DNA from: Sphingomonas pruni NBRC 15498
GTDB taxonomy: Bacteria; Pseudomonadota; Alphaproteobacteria; Sphingomonadales; Sphingomonadaceae
DNA length: 64,000 nucleotides
NCBI RefSeq assembly: GCF_001598455.1
Contig: NZ_BCYZ01000008.1
Location: 1-64,000 of the forward strand
Direction: 5' to 3'
In this document: piece by piece, positions 38,045-45,902 of the stretch
Numbering within the stretch: position 1 is the stretch's first letter
Layout of the letters: each line of letters starts with the position of its first letter
Position numbers and translations under genes: made by a program
The notes under the pieces: model-generated
What the model was told of the DNA's origin: nothing
The model's database searches: none
The model's input: only the letters and a program-made list of their open reading frames with translations

Positions 38045-38980
38045 TTACGGGTACCGCTCGCCGGGCGCTGGATGACCCAAATACGCGAGCCGCCTGACCT
38101 CGCGCCGACCTCGCACCACCGTGTCGAGGATCAGCCCGGCGAAGAAGCACAACGCCGCCAGGATGATCAGTCCGGTCGCCATGATCGCTGTCGGAAGGCG
38201 CGGCACAAGGTGCGTATGGTAATAAGTGATCGCCAGCGGAATGCCGAGCGCCAGCGCCAACAGCGCGAGCAGTCCGCCGATCGCGCCGAAGAACAGTAAT
38301 GGCCGCTCGATTCGGTACAGCGTCACGATCGTGTTGAGGATGCGGAAGCCGTCCGAATAGGTCGACAGTTTCGACGCCGATCCCTCGGGCCGCGCAAAAT
38401 AGCGCGTCTCGACCTCGCCCACCGGCATTCGCAGTTCGAGCGCGTGGACGCTGATCTCGGTCTCGATCTCGAACCCACCCGAAAGCACCGGGAAACTCTT
38501 CACGAACCGCCGCGAGAAAACGCGGTAACCCGATAGAATATCGGTGAAACTCCGTCCGAATAATTGAGCGAGCATGCCGGTCAACAGCTTGTTGCCCATG
38601 ACATGCCCGCGGCGATATGCGGCATCCTGCTGCGTCACCCGGCTGCCGACCACCATGTCGAGCTGCTCGTCGATCAACCGCCGGACGAGCTGCGGCGCGG
38701 CCTCGGCATCATAGGTCGCATCACCATCGGCCATCACATAGACGTCCGCATCGATATCGGCGAACATGCGGCGGACGACATTGCCCTTGCCCTGCATCCG
38801 CTCGGATCGCACCACCGCGCCGGCCGCGCGCGCGACCTCGACTGTGCGGTCCTTCGAATTGTTGTCGTAAACGTAGATCGTCGCGCTCGGCAGCGCGGCG
38901 CGGAACCCCGCGACGGTCTGCGCGATCGCGGCTTCCTCGTTATAGCAGGGTAGCAGGACTGCGATACGTGGTTCTGTCAT
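38045..38980 (-). CDS. Family 2 glycosyltransferase, membrane anchored
   Basis: A 311-residue GT2 enzyme. The N-terminal GT-A domain has AVLLPCYNEEAAIAQTV, the nucleotide-sugar Asp region YVYDNNSKDRT and the DxD-like MADGDATYD. LSGYRVFSRRFVKSFP follows, as in polyprenyl-phosphate glycosyltransferases. Two hydrophobic segments near residues 240-290 anchor it. It resembles dolichol-phosphate-mannose synthase/GtrB-like enzymes that load sugars on undecaprenyl phosphate for cell-surface polymers. It stands alone between two repeat clusters; the donor and acceptor are not known. Confidence 0.88.
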   Translation of the reverse strand: MTEPRIAVLLPCYNEEAAIAQTVAGFRAALPSATIYVYDNNSKDRTVEVARAAGAVVRSERMQGKGNVVRRMFADIDADVYVMADGDATYDAEAAPQLVRRLIDEQLDMVVGSRVTQQDAAYRRGHVMGNKLLTGMLAQLFGRSFTDILSGYRVFSRRFVKSFPVLSGGFEIETEISVHALELRMPVGEVETRYFARPEGSASKLSTYSDGFRILNTIVTLYRIERPLLFFGAIGGLLALLALALGIPLAITYYHTHLVPRLPTAIMATGLIILAALCFFAGLILDTVVRGRREVRRLAYLGHPAPGERYP

Positions 38981-38993
38981 TCGCGCCCCCAAA

Positions 38994-39183
38994 CCTTCTC
39001 CCCTTGTGGGAGAAGGATACGGAGACTTGCGAGCTCGCTCGCTAGTCGCAGTTGGATGAGGGGAAGCGAAGCGCAGCTTCGCGCGGTCGCAAGGGCGACC
39101 GCCTACCCCTCACCCAGCTCCGACTAGGGCCGCGCAAGGGCGCGACCCAAGTCTGCGCAACCCTCTCCCACAAGGGGAGAGGG
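38994..39183. repeat. Palindromic repeat cluster, CCTTCTCCC family
   Basis: It begins with a perfect hairpin CCTTCTCCC-cttgt-GGGAGAAGG (38994-39016) and ends with the similar hairpin CCCTCTCCC-acaag-GGGAGAGGG (39161-39183), which is roughly the inverted copy of the first. GC-rich smaller repeats lie between (TCGCTCGCTAG, AAGCGAAGCGCAGCTTCGC). The same family occurs at 57743-57880. Confidence 0.8.
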
Positions 39184-39192
39184 ATAACAATG

Positions 39193-40851
39193 TCACTTCT
39201 TCGCCGGCGCCTTCTTTGCGGCCGGCTTCTTGGCGGGAGCTTCCTCGGCGGCTTCCGCCTTGGCGGCCGGAGCCTTCTTGGTCGCGGCCTTCTTGACCGG
39301 CTCTTCGGCCTTCAGCTCGTCTGCGGGCGCCTCGACCTTTTCGTCCGACTTTGACGGCGCCTTCTTCGTCGCCGCCTTCTTCACCGGCTCCTCGGCCTTG
39401 GCTGCATCAGCCTTATCGGCCTTATCCGCCTTGGCAGCCGGCGCCTTCTTGGCGGTGGCCTTCTTCGCCTTGGGCTTGTGATTGTCGTGGTCGTGATGGT
39501 GCGTACCGGTCGCGAAACCGTCTTCCGACTCGATCGCTGCCTCGAGCTCGGCGCGAGTCACTTCGCGCTCGGTGATGTCCGCGGTCGAGAACAGGAAGTC
39601 GACGACCTTGTCCTCATAGAGCGGCGCGCGCAACTGGGCGGCGGCCATCGGCTCGTTGCGGATATATTCGACGAAGCGCTGCTGGTCCTGCGGCGCATAT
39701 TGCGCGGCCGCCTGGCTGATCAGCCGGCTCATTTCCTGGTTGGTGACCTCGATGCCATTGGCCTGACCGATCTCGGACAGTAGCAGGCCAAGACGCACGC
39801 GACGCTCGGCGATCGCCTGATAATCCTCACGCTCGGCTTCCATCTCGGCCAGCGCCGCCTCGGGATCAGGCTCATGCGTCGCTTCGTGCTTGAGCTGTTC
39901 CCAGATCTGGTCGAACTCGGCGGCGACCATCGACGGCGGCACCGGGAAATCGTGGCCGGCAGCAAGCTGGTCGAGCAGCTTGCGCTTCATATGGGTGCGG
40001 GTCAGGCCGTTGAGTTCCTGCTCGATCTGGCCCTTGAGCAGGCCCTTGAGCTGCTCGAGATCGTTGAGGCCGAGCGACTTGGCCAGGCTGTCGTCGATCT
40101 TGGTCTCGCCGGCTGTCTTCACCGACTTGACGGTGAGGTCGAACGTCGCCGGCTGGCCCTTCAGCTCCTCGGCGGGATAATCGTCGGGGAAGGTCACCTT
40201 GATGGTCTTCTCGTCGCCCGCCTTCACGCCGACGACCTGATCCTCGAAACCGGGGATCAGACGGCCCGAGCCGATTTCGACCGCCATGTCGGTGCCGGTA
40301 CCGCCTTCGAACGCGACGCCATCCTTGTCCTTGCCGACGAAGTCGAGCGTGACGAGGTCGCCGGTCTTGGCCTTGTAGCCGTCCTTGGTGTCTTCCCAAT
40401 TCTTCTGCTGCGCGGCGAACTTCTCGAGCTGCGCCTGGACTTCGTCCTCGCCGGCCGGAACCGTCAGGCGGTCGAGCTTGAGCTTGTCGATCGCCGGCGT
40501 CGGCACGTCGGGGAGGATTTCGAGCTCGATCTTGAGCTCGGCGTCCTTGCCCTTCTCATAGTCATTCTCGAGCTTGACCGAGGGCTGCATCGCCGGACGC
40601 AGCTTTTCCTTGCCGATCAGGGTCTGGATGCCTTCCTGAATAGCGGCATTGAGCGCGTCCTGGGTCAGCGCCTCGCCGTGCATCTTGCGAACCAGATTGG
40701 CGGGTACCTTGCCCGGACGGAAGCCGGGCATGCGGACCTGCGGGGCCACGCGCTTCACCTCGGCGTCGACCTTGGCGTCGATCTCCTTGGCGGTGATCGT
40801 CAGCGTGTAGGCGCGCTTGAGCCCTTCGTTCAACGTCTCGACAGTCTGCAT
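39193..40851 (-). CDS. tig: Trigger factor with long Lys/Ala-rich C-terminal tail
   Basis: A 552-residue ribosome-associated chaperone. The N-terminal domain has the ribosome-docking signature GFRPGKVPANL. The FKBP-like domain has GDLVTLDFVGKDKDGVAF and IPGFEDQVVG, and the C-terminal chaperone domain ends about residue 440. Beyond this is an unusual tail of about 110 residues: an HHHDHDNH stretch, then repeated KKATAKKAPAAK-type blocks like histone H1 or SPE-type nucleoid proteins. Normal trigger factors are about 430-450 residues. The tail may bind nucleic acid or metal. The ATG at 40849-40851 is the normal start. Confidence 0.97.
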   Translation of the reverse strand: MQTVETLNEGLKRAYTLTITAKEIDAKVDAEVKRVAPQVRMPGFRPGKVPANLVRKMHGEALTQDALNAAIQEGIQTLIGKEKLRPAMQPSVKLENDYEKGKDAELKIELEILPDVPTPAIDKLKLDRLTVPAGEDEVQAQLEKFAAQQKNWEDTKDGYKAKTGDLVTLDFVGKDKDGVAFEGGTGTDMAVEIGSGRLIPGFEDQVVGVKAGDEKTIKVTFPDDYPAEELKGQPATFDLTVKSVKTAGETKIDDSLAKSLGLNDLEQLKGLLKGQIEQELNGLTRTHMKRKLLDQLAAGHDFPVPPSMVAAEFDQIWEQLKHEATHEPDPEAALAEMEAEREDYQAIAERRVRLGLLLSEIGQANGIEVTNQEMSRLISQAAAQYAPQDQQRFVEYIRNEPMAAAQLRAPLYEDKVVDFLFSTADITEREVTRAELEAAIESEDGFATGTHHHDHDNHKPKAKKATAKKAPAAKADKADKADAAKAEEPVKKAATKKAPSKSDEKVEAPADELKAEEPVKKAATKKAPAAKAEAAEEAPAKKPAAKKAPAKK

Positions 40852-40914
40852 TTCAGGCCTTCTTCTTTTCCGGAAATCTTGTTGGTGGCCAACCCCGCCC
40901 AAAAGCGCGGGGAC

Positions 40915-40999
40915 TGGTGCGGGCGAAGGGACTCGAACCCCCACATCTTGCGATACTGGAACCTAAATCCAGCGCGTCTACCAGTTCCGCCACGCCCGC
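40915..40999 (-). tRNA. tRNA-Leu (anticodon UAG)
   Basis: An 85-base gene with a long variable arm, as in class II tRNAs. The acceptor stem GCGGGCG pairs with CGCCCGC. The anticodon stem CTGGA/TCCAG holds loop TTTAGGT, anticodon TAG. The T-arm GGTTCGAGTCC and encoded CCA end are present. It reads leucine codons CUN. It lies upstream of tig on the same strand. Confidence 0.95.
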
Positions 41000-41107
41000 G
41001 AGAGGACCGCCGGTCGGCGGCGTCTATAGCAACTGCCGGGCTGGGAGCAACCCGCTTGGCAACCTGTGGGAGCATAAAGGCGTTGATGGGTTGAGAGGAA
41101 ACCCAAC

Positions 41108-41275
41108 ATGGCCACTAATCCCCCGCCCGAAACACCGCCGCCCAGCCAACCGCCTGAACCGAGTCAGCCGGCCCAACCGACCCCCGCTCCGCCCGAGATC
41201 GCGCCACCGATGCCGGACATCGACGTGCCCTCCCCCGGCGAACAGCCGACCGGCCCAGCCAACCCGCAAGGATGA
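41108..41275 (+). CDS. Small proline-rich unknown protein
   Basis: A 55-residue Pro/Ala-rich protein that begins MATNPPPETPPPSQPPEPSQ and is about 40 percent proline. No domain or signal peptide is visible; it is probably disordered. GAGAGG lies eight bases before the ATG. Its stop codon overlaps an in-frame ATG of the next gene (ATGA). Because it is short and biased it could be questioned, but the ribosome site and the coupling argue for a real gene. Confidence 0.55.
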   Translation: MATNPPPETPPPSQPPEPSQPAQPTPAPPEIAPPMPDIDVPSPGEQPTGPANPQG

Positions 41276-41280
41276 TCCCG

Positions 41281-41505
41281 ATGACTAATAGAGACCCCCG
41301 TACCGACGCCAGCGGCGAACAAGAGCGCAACACACGCAAGGGCGACCCGCCCAGCGACCTCCAGCAGGAAGTCGAAGCGCGCAAGGATGCGGTCGAACGC
41401 GGCGAAGGCGGACCCGAGCCCGACAACATGACCGCGCCCGGCCTGTTCTCCGGTAATGCCGGCACCGGCGGCGAGACCAAAAACCAGGACGACGACGCGC
41501 AATAA
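41281..41505 (+). CDS. Small hydrophilic unknown protein
   Basis: A 74-residue, charged and probably disordered protein (TNRDPRTDASGEQERNTRKG, later EVEARKDAVERGEGG). An AAGGA ribosome site lies eight bases before the ATG at 41281; an alternative ATG at 41272 overlaps the stop of the proline-rich gene. Hydrophilic small proteins of this kind are common in sphingomonads beside stress genes. No function is known. Confidence 0.65.
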   Translation: MTNRDPRTDASGEQERNTRKGDPPSDLQQEVEARKDAVERGEGGPEPDNMTAPGLFSGNAGTGGETKNQDDDAQ

Positions 41506-41595
41506 CGCCTCCGGATTTAAGCCGGCGCCATTTACTTTGAACTGGCGCCGCCACCACGACGTGACGGCGCCCTACTCAAAATATCGCGGATGTCG

Positions 41596-42405
41596 TCATT
41601 TTGCCGGAGTAGAAGCGGCCTTGTCGACCGCAGCGATATCCGGCCACCGATTGCTCGACGTTCCCGCCGGAATATTCGGATCGCTTACCGCCGCGGCGGC
41701 CTCAGCGGACTCGTGCCCCATAGGCGACAGGCCCGACATCCGGTTAACCATCCATCCGCCGCTATTGTCGAACCGCGTCTCGATCAACTGAGCCTTGGTT
41801 CGCTTGTTGGCCGAGATTGCTGCCGGGAGCGGATTGGCATCGTCGGCGGGAGCAACGAACATCAGGTCAGCCATCGTATAGGGATGTTTGGACAGGTCGG
41901 CGGAAGCCTCTTGTCCACGAAACTGTTCGAACGGCTGGATAGCAGCTGGGCTTTCGGGGAGTACGGTGACGATCGTACCGATGTCGGTCATCTCGCCGGG
42001 TTTCACCGTGAAGCGATAGCTCCCCATGCAGAAACAGGTCGATTCGGTTCCGACGATCGCCCATTCGCCGGGCGTCACCGGCACGAGATAAACGGAGCCG
42101 TCGGTGCCGGAGACCTTCTCCGAGCCTAACGGCTTGCGCCCGCCGACGACGACGCGCCAGCCCTCCCCTTTGGGCACTGGATTGGCGTCTTTCTTGGATG
42201 GTGTGCGCAAACGGCTGGTGGCCGGATCGATGCGTTGCAGGATGACGTTGGGCGCCGTTCCCTTGGCGTCGAACGTCGGGCCGACGCGAACCAAAACGAA
42301 CCCCATATCAGGCGTGATGGCCGGGGGTCCCTTGTCTTTGGCAGCGGCGGGCATGGCGATGAGGGTGGCGACAAGCGCCGCGAGCATTGGAAGAATACGG
42401 ATCAT
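41596..42405 (-). CDS. Exported unknown protein
   Basis: A 269-residue protein with a signal peptide (MIRILPMLAALVATLIAMPAAA, cleavage after AAA). The mature part has a strand-rich domain with GFVLVRVGPTFD, a STCFCMGSYRF disulfide-type pair and a beta-rich EFTV-like segment; a C-terminal extension ends TPAK. I do not recognise the family. It is translationally coupled to the upstream exported protein at 42402-42848 by an ATGA overlap. Both proteins are probably periplasmic and may work together. Confidence 0.72.
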   Translation of the reverse strand: MIRILPMLAALVATLIAMPAAAKDKGPPAITPDMGFVLVRVGPTFDAKGTAPNVILQRIDPATSRLRTPSKKDANPVPKGEGWRVVVGGRKPLGSEKVSGTDGSVYLVPVTPGEWAIVGTESTCFCMGSYRFTVKPGEMTDIGTIVTVLPESPAAIQPFEQFRGQEASADLSKHPYTMADLMFVAPADDANPLPAAISANKRTKAQLIETRFDNSGGWMVNRMSGLSPMGHESAEAAAAVSDPNIPAGTSSNRWPDIAAVDKAASTPAK

Positions 42406-42848
42406 CGCGGCAGCTTCTCGGTGGTGGGCACAGGCCCGGTCATGAAGGCGATCATGCGATCGACAGCGTTATCGCTGCGCATGACCGTGTTCCACTGCGC
42501 TTCCGGCAGGGCGTAGCGCGAATAGCCGTGGAGCGCCATGCAGTTGCGCATCGACGAGTCACGCCGCCGGCGCTGCTCGACACTCATCGCGATCGCATCG
42601 GCAATCCCGGCCAGCAGGCCGCCACCCATGGCCACGGCATAGCGCGTGCCTCTGGGCGCCGGGCCGGCACGACCGGCGAGCGCCATGCAATAGTTCAGGT
42701 CGTTGCGAATTACGTCGGCCGGCTGGCCGTCTCCGTAAAACATGAAAAATTTGGTGGTGTCATCGTCGTCCTTGTCCTTCGCGGATGCGACGGTCGGACT
42801 GCACAGCACCGCCGCGGCAACCGCCGCGGCGCAGAATTTTCGGATCAT
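42402..42848 (-). CDS. Exported unknown protein with KDKDDDD linker
   Basis: A 148-residue protein with a signal peptide ending near SAKDKDDDD, which is followed by an acidic stretch. The mature domain has two cysteines (LNYCMALAG, RNCMALHGY), glycine-rich AVAMGGGLLAGIADAIAMS, and QRRRRDSSMRNCM. A glycine-rich amphipathic segment followed by a conserved CMxxxGY motif is typical of small periplasmic proteins with a cysteine at the end of the domain. The gene precedes and overlaps the next exported protein. Family unknown. Confidence 0.68.
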   Translation of the reverse strand: MIRKFCAAAVAAAVLCSPTVASAKDKDDDDTTKFFMFYGDGQPADVIRNDLNYCMALAGRAGPAPRGTRYAVAMGGGLLAGIADAIAMSVEQRRRRDSSMRNCMALHGYSRYALPEAQWNTVMRSDNAVDRMIAFMTGPVPTTEKLPR

Positions 42849-42959
42849 GCGACCTCCCCCTTGAACCGCGCGCCGAATCGGCGACGGCAAACAAAAGGCT
42901 ATCGCTGGTTTTGGCCGCAGCCAAGTCGGATCGGCGGCCAACAGCGTGCGGCTGCTGGG

Positions 42960-43619
42960 TTATTTCACACGCCGCGCGCCGAGAACGCGCACCGGCGCCG
43001 CAGGGACCTCTCCCTTGAACGACCCGCGCACGGTTGCATTGGGGTCAATCGGCGCGTCGAAGATCTTCAGCACAACGTCCATGCCGTCAACCACCCGCCC
43101 GAACGCGGCATAGCCGAGATTGGTCTTGAGCGCGTCGTCGGGCTTGGTCGGGTCGGCATCGAACGACGGCTGGTCGCCGACGCTGATGGTGAAGTCTCCG
43201 CGCGCCGAGCCCGGCGCCAGCCGCGCGGTCGACAGCGTTCCGTTGAGATGCTTCAGGCCGGTGATCGTGGTCGGCTCGTGCTTGATCGGCGGCAATGTCC
43301 GCTTGGGATCGCCGTTGGTCCCGAACTGCACGAAGCCAAATTTGTCGGCGACCTTGCAGGTCCGGTAGAAGGTGATGCCGTCGAGCTTCTTCTGGTCGAC
43401 ATAATGCAGGAAATTGGCGGCGGTGACCGGCGCCTTGGCCGTCTCGACCTCGACCGTGAAACTGCCGGCCGTCGTGTCGATCTTCACGCGTGGCAAAGCG
43501 GGCACGGGCGTCGGCGCGACGGCAGGCGCCGGCGCGGGCTGCGGCGCAGGTGCGGGACTCGTCTGGGCTAGTACCGGCGTCGCCAACAGGCCCAGCGTCA
43601 TGGGAATCAGTCGCCGCAT
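42960..43619 (-). CDS. Cyclophilin-type peptidyl-prolyl isomerase, exported
   Basis: A 219-residue PPIase with a signal peptide (MRRLIPMTLGLLATPVLAQ) and a Pro/Ala-rich linker. The cyclophilin domain has TAGSFTVEVETAKAPVTAANFLHYV, FYRTCKV, FGFVQFG and the conserved NLGYAAFGRVVDGMDVV. Active Arg/Phe residues in ITFYR are kept. It accelerates proline isomerisation in periplasmic or outer membrane proteins. The gene is close to gatB but reads as a separate unit. Confidence 0.92.
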   Translation of the reverse strand: MRRLIPMTLGLLATPVLAQTSPAPAPQPAPAPAVAPTPVPALPRVKIDTTAGSFTVEVETAKAPVTAANFLHYVDQKKLDGITFYRTCKVADKFGFVQFGTNGDPKRTLPPIKHEPTTITGLKHLNGTLSTARLAPGSARGDFTISVGDQPSFDADPTKPDDALKTNLGYAAFGRVVDGMDVVLKIFDAPIDPNATVRGSFKGEVPAAPVRVLGARRVK

Positions 43620-43716
43620 CGTTCTCGCTCCTTTTGAGAGTCAGCCTATTTCGCCGGGCAGACGGCGGCAACTGCCCTCAGCGGCAAGCTCCTACGGCTC
43701 AAAACGGCGCCGTCTC

Positions 43717-45204
43717 TCAGGACAGCGCCTTCTTGAGCAATTCATTGACCACACCGGGATTGGCCTTGCCGCCCATCGCCTTCATCGTCTGGCCGACGAA
43801 GAAACCGAACAGGGCTTCCTTGCCGCCGCGATACTGCTCCAGCTGGTTCGGATTCTTCGCCAGCACATCGGCGATCACCGCCTCGATCGCGCCGGTATCG
43901 CTGGTCTGCTTCAGTCCGCGCTCCTCGACGATCTTGCCGGGGGCATCGCCGGTTTCGAGCATCACCTCGAACACCTGCTTGGCAAGGCTGCCGGACAAGG
44001 TGCCATTGTCGACCAGCGCCAGCAATTCAGCCGCCTGACCCGGCGTCACCGGCGATTCGGTGATGTCCTTGCCCAGCCGGTTGAGCGCGCCGAACAATTC
44101 GGACGATACCCAGTTCGCCGCCGCGACGGGCTTGGCGCTTTCGTCGAGCAAGGCGTCGAACCAGCGCGCGGTCTCGACCTCGGCGGTCAGCACGGCGGCC
44201 TGATAAGGCGTGATGCCCTGCGCTTCGTACCGCGCGCGCTTGGCGTCCGGCAGTTCCGGGAGGCTGTCGCGGCATGCCTCCAGGAACGCATCGTCGAGCT
44301 CGAGCGGCAGCAGGTCGGGATCGGGGAAATAGCGGTAATCGTGCGCGTCTTCCTTCGACCGCATCGACCGCGTCGTGCCGGTGTCGGGATTGAACAGCCG
44401 CGTTTCCTGGACGATCTGGCCGCCCGATTCGAGCACGTCGACCTGGCGCGACGCCTCATGCTCGATCGCCTGCATGACAAAGCGGATCGAGTTGACGTTC
44501 TTGGTCTCGGTCCGCGTACCGAAATCGTCACCGGGCTTGCGGACCGACACGTTGACGTCGGCGCGCATCGAGCCCTGGTCCATATTGCCGTCGCACGATC
44601 CGACATAGCGCAGGATCGAGCGCAATTTGGTCAGATAGGCCCCCGCCTCGGCCGGCGAGCGCATGTCGGGCTTGCTGACGATCTCCATCAACGCGACGCC
44701 CGAGCGATTGAGATCGACATAGGACCGCGTCGGATGCTGGTCGTGCATCAGCTTGCCGGCATCCTGCTCGACATGGATGCGCTCGACGCCGATCTTCTTG
44801 GTCGCCTCCGCCTCGCCTTCCAGCTCGATCTCGATCGCACCCTCCCCGACCAGCGGATGGTAGAGCTGGCTGATCTGATAGCCCTGCGGCAAATCGGCGT
44901 AGAAGTAATTCTTGCGGTCGAACCGCGACCATTTGTTGATCTTGGCATCGATGGCCATGCCGGTGCGCACCGCCTGGCGGATGCATTCACGGTTGGGCAC
45001 AGGCAGCATGCCGGGCATCGCCGCGTCGACCAGCGACACTTGTGTGTTGGGCTCGGCACCAAACGCCGTCGCCGCACCGGAGAACAATTTGGCCTGCGAG
45101 GTGACCTGGGCGTGCACCTCGAGCCCGATGATCACTTCCCAGTCGCCGGTGGCGCCATGGATGCGGTAGGTCGAAGGAGCGGCAGTGCTGAGCGGTTCGG
45201 TCAT
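43717..45204 (-). CDS. gatB: Asp/Glu-tRNA(Asn/Gln) amidotransferase subunit B
   Basis: A 495-residue GatB subunit. It has [12 protein letters not shown] at the start, the magnesium and substrate region [27 protein letters not shown], and the C-terminal YqeY-like helical tail ([19 protein letters not shown]). It converts mischarged Glu-tRNA(Gln) or Asp-tRNA(Asn) with GatC and GatA using glutamine-derived ammonia. The ATG at 45202-45204 is the conserved start. gatC and gatA are not next to it in this window. Confidence 0.97.
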   Translation of the reverse strand: MTEPLSTAAPSTYRIHGATGDWEVIIGLEVHAQVTSQAKLFSGAATAFGAEPNTQVSLVDAAMPGMLPVPNRECIRQAVRTGMAIDAKINKWSRFDRKNYFYADLPQGYQISQLYHPLVGEGAIEIELEGEAEATKKIGVERIHVEQDAGKLMHDQHPTRSYVDLNRSGVALMEIVSKPDMRSPAEAGAYLTKLRSILRYVGSCDGNMDQGSMRADVNVSVRKPGDDFGTRTETKNVNSIRFVMQAIEHEASRQVDVLESGGQIVQETRLFNPDTGTTRSMRSKEDAHDYRYFPDPDLLPLELDDAFLEACRDSLPELPDAKRARYEAQGITPYQAAVLTAEVETARWFDALLDESAKPVAAANWVSSELFGALNRLGKDITESPVTPGQAAELLALVDNGTLSGSLAKQVFEVMLETGDAPGKIVEERGLKQTSDTGAIEAVIADVLAKNPNQLEQYRGGKEALFGFFVGQTMKAMGGKANPGVVNELLKKALS

Positions 45205-45250
45205 GCCGGCGCAGATAGACGTTTGGGTCACCACGCATCAAGCCCGACTC

Positions 45251-45327
45251 CGTCATCCCAGCGAAAGCTGGGATCTCGAGCGATGGCGCAATGCGGCATG
45301 ATGCCCCATCTTTCGCTGGGGCGACGG
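45251..45327. repeat. 77-base REP-like element, copy 1
   Basis: Outer arms CGTCATCCCAGC and GCTGGGGCGACG, with hairpins inside (CCCAGC-GAAA-GCTGGG, then CCCCATC...GCTGGGG). It has the same length and arm order as the copy at 47819-47895. It lies between the gatB start and the response regulator end. Confidence 0.85.
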
Positions 45328-45328
45328 G

Positions 45329-45772
45329 CTATTGGGCAGCCGCTTCCTGATCGAACAGCGAGAAGCCGCGCGGCAGGCGGCGCGGGCGCGGCCGTCCCTG
45401 GATCTGCCCATCGATCGCGGCGATCGCGGCGATCAGGTCGACCGGCCGATAGGGCTTGGCGAGACAGCCGCGGGCGAAAGCTCGGCCGCCTTCCGGGCAT
45501 TCGCCGGTGACGAAGACGACCGCGACTCCCCGGGCATGAGCTACCCGGGCGACATCGATGCCGCTGCCATCCGCCAGGGTGATATCGACAAGAACGAGGT
45601 GCACGTCCGCACCCGAACCGAGCACCGCGACGGCGTCGGCGACACGATCGACCGTGGCCACGACTTCGAACCCCTGTTCGATCAGCGAATGTTCGTTTTC
45701 GAATGCGATCAGCGGCTCGTCCTCGCAGACGAGGAGGCGGGTGATGACTCTTTTTGCGTGTCCGAACACCAT
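45329..45772 (-). CDS. Receiver-domain response regulator
   Basis: A 147-residue protein consisting essentially of one receiver domain. The acidic pocket is CEDEP (residues 16-20), the phosphorylated Asp63 is in LVLVDITLADGSG, the Thr is in VVFVTGE, and Lys107 is in CLAKPYRP. No output domain follows; the last 35 residues are a disordered tail. It resembles single-domain regulators that act by protein contact. No histidine kinase is adjacent. Confidence 0.87.
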   Translation of the reverse strand: MVFGHAKRVITRLLVCEDEPLIAFENEHSLIEQGFEVVATVDRVADAVAVLGSGADVHLVLVDITLADGSGIDVARVAHARGVAVVFVTGECPEGGRAFARGCLAKPYRPVDLIAAIAAIDGQIQGRPRPRRLPRGFSLFDQEAAAQ

Positions 45773-45902
45773 GATCGTTCAACCCAGTCGCGCGCAGATC
45801 GTTTCGTCTGCGCGTCGTTACGTGTGCGTGGCTTAACGCCCGGCAACGGGTCCGGTGTAAATTTTCCCCCGTTCCCCTGCCAATCGGTATATTGGCGCGC
45901 CA

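Noticed and set aside
43414-45510. A 698-residue plus-strand frame across the cyclophilin and gatB genes
   Set aside because: It runs across two clearly real genes of the opposite strand and a repeat, and has no domain.
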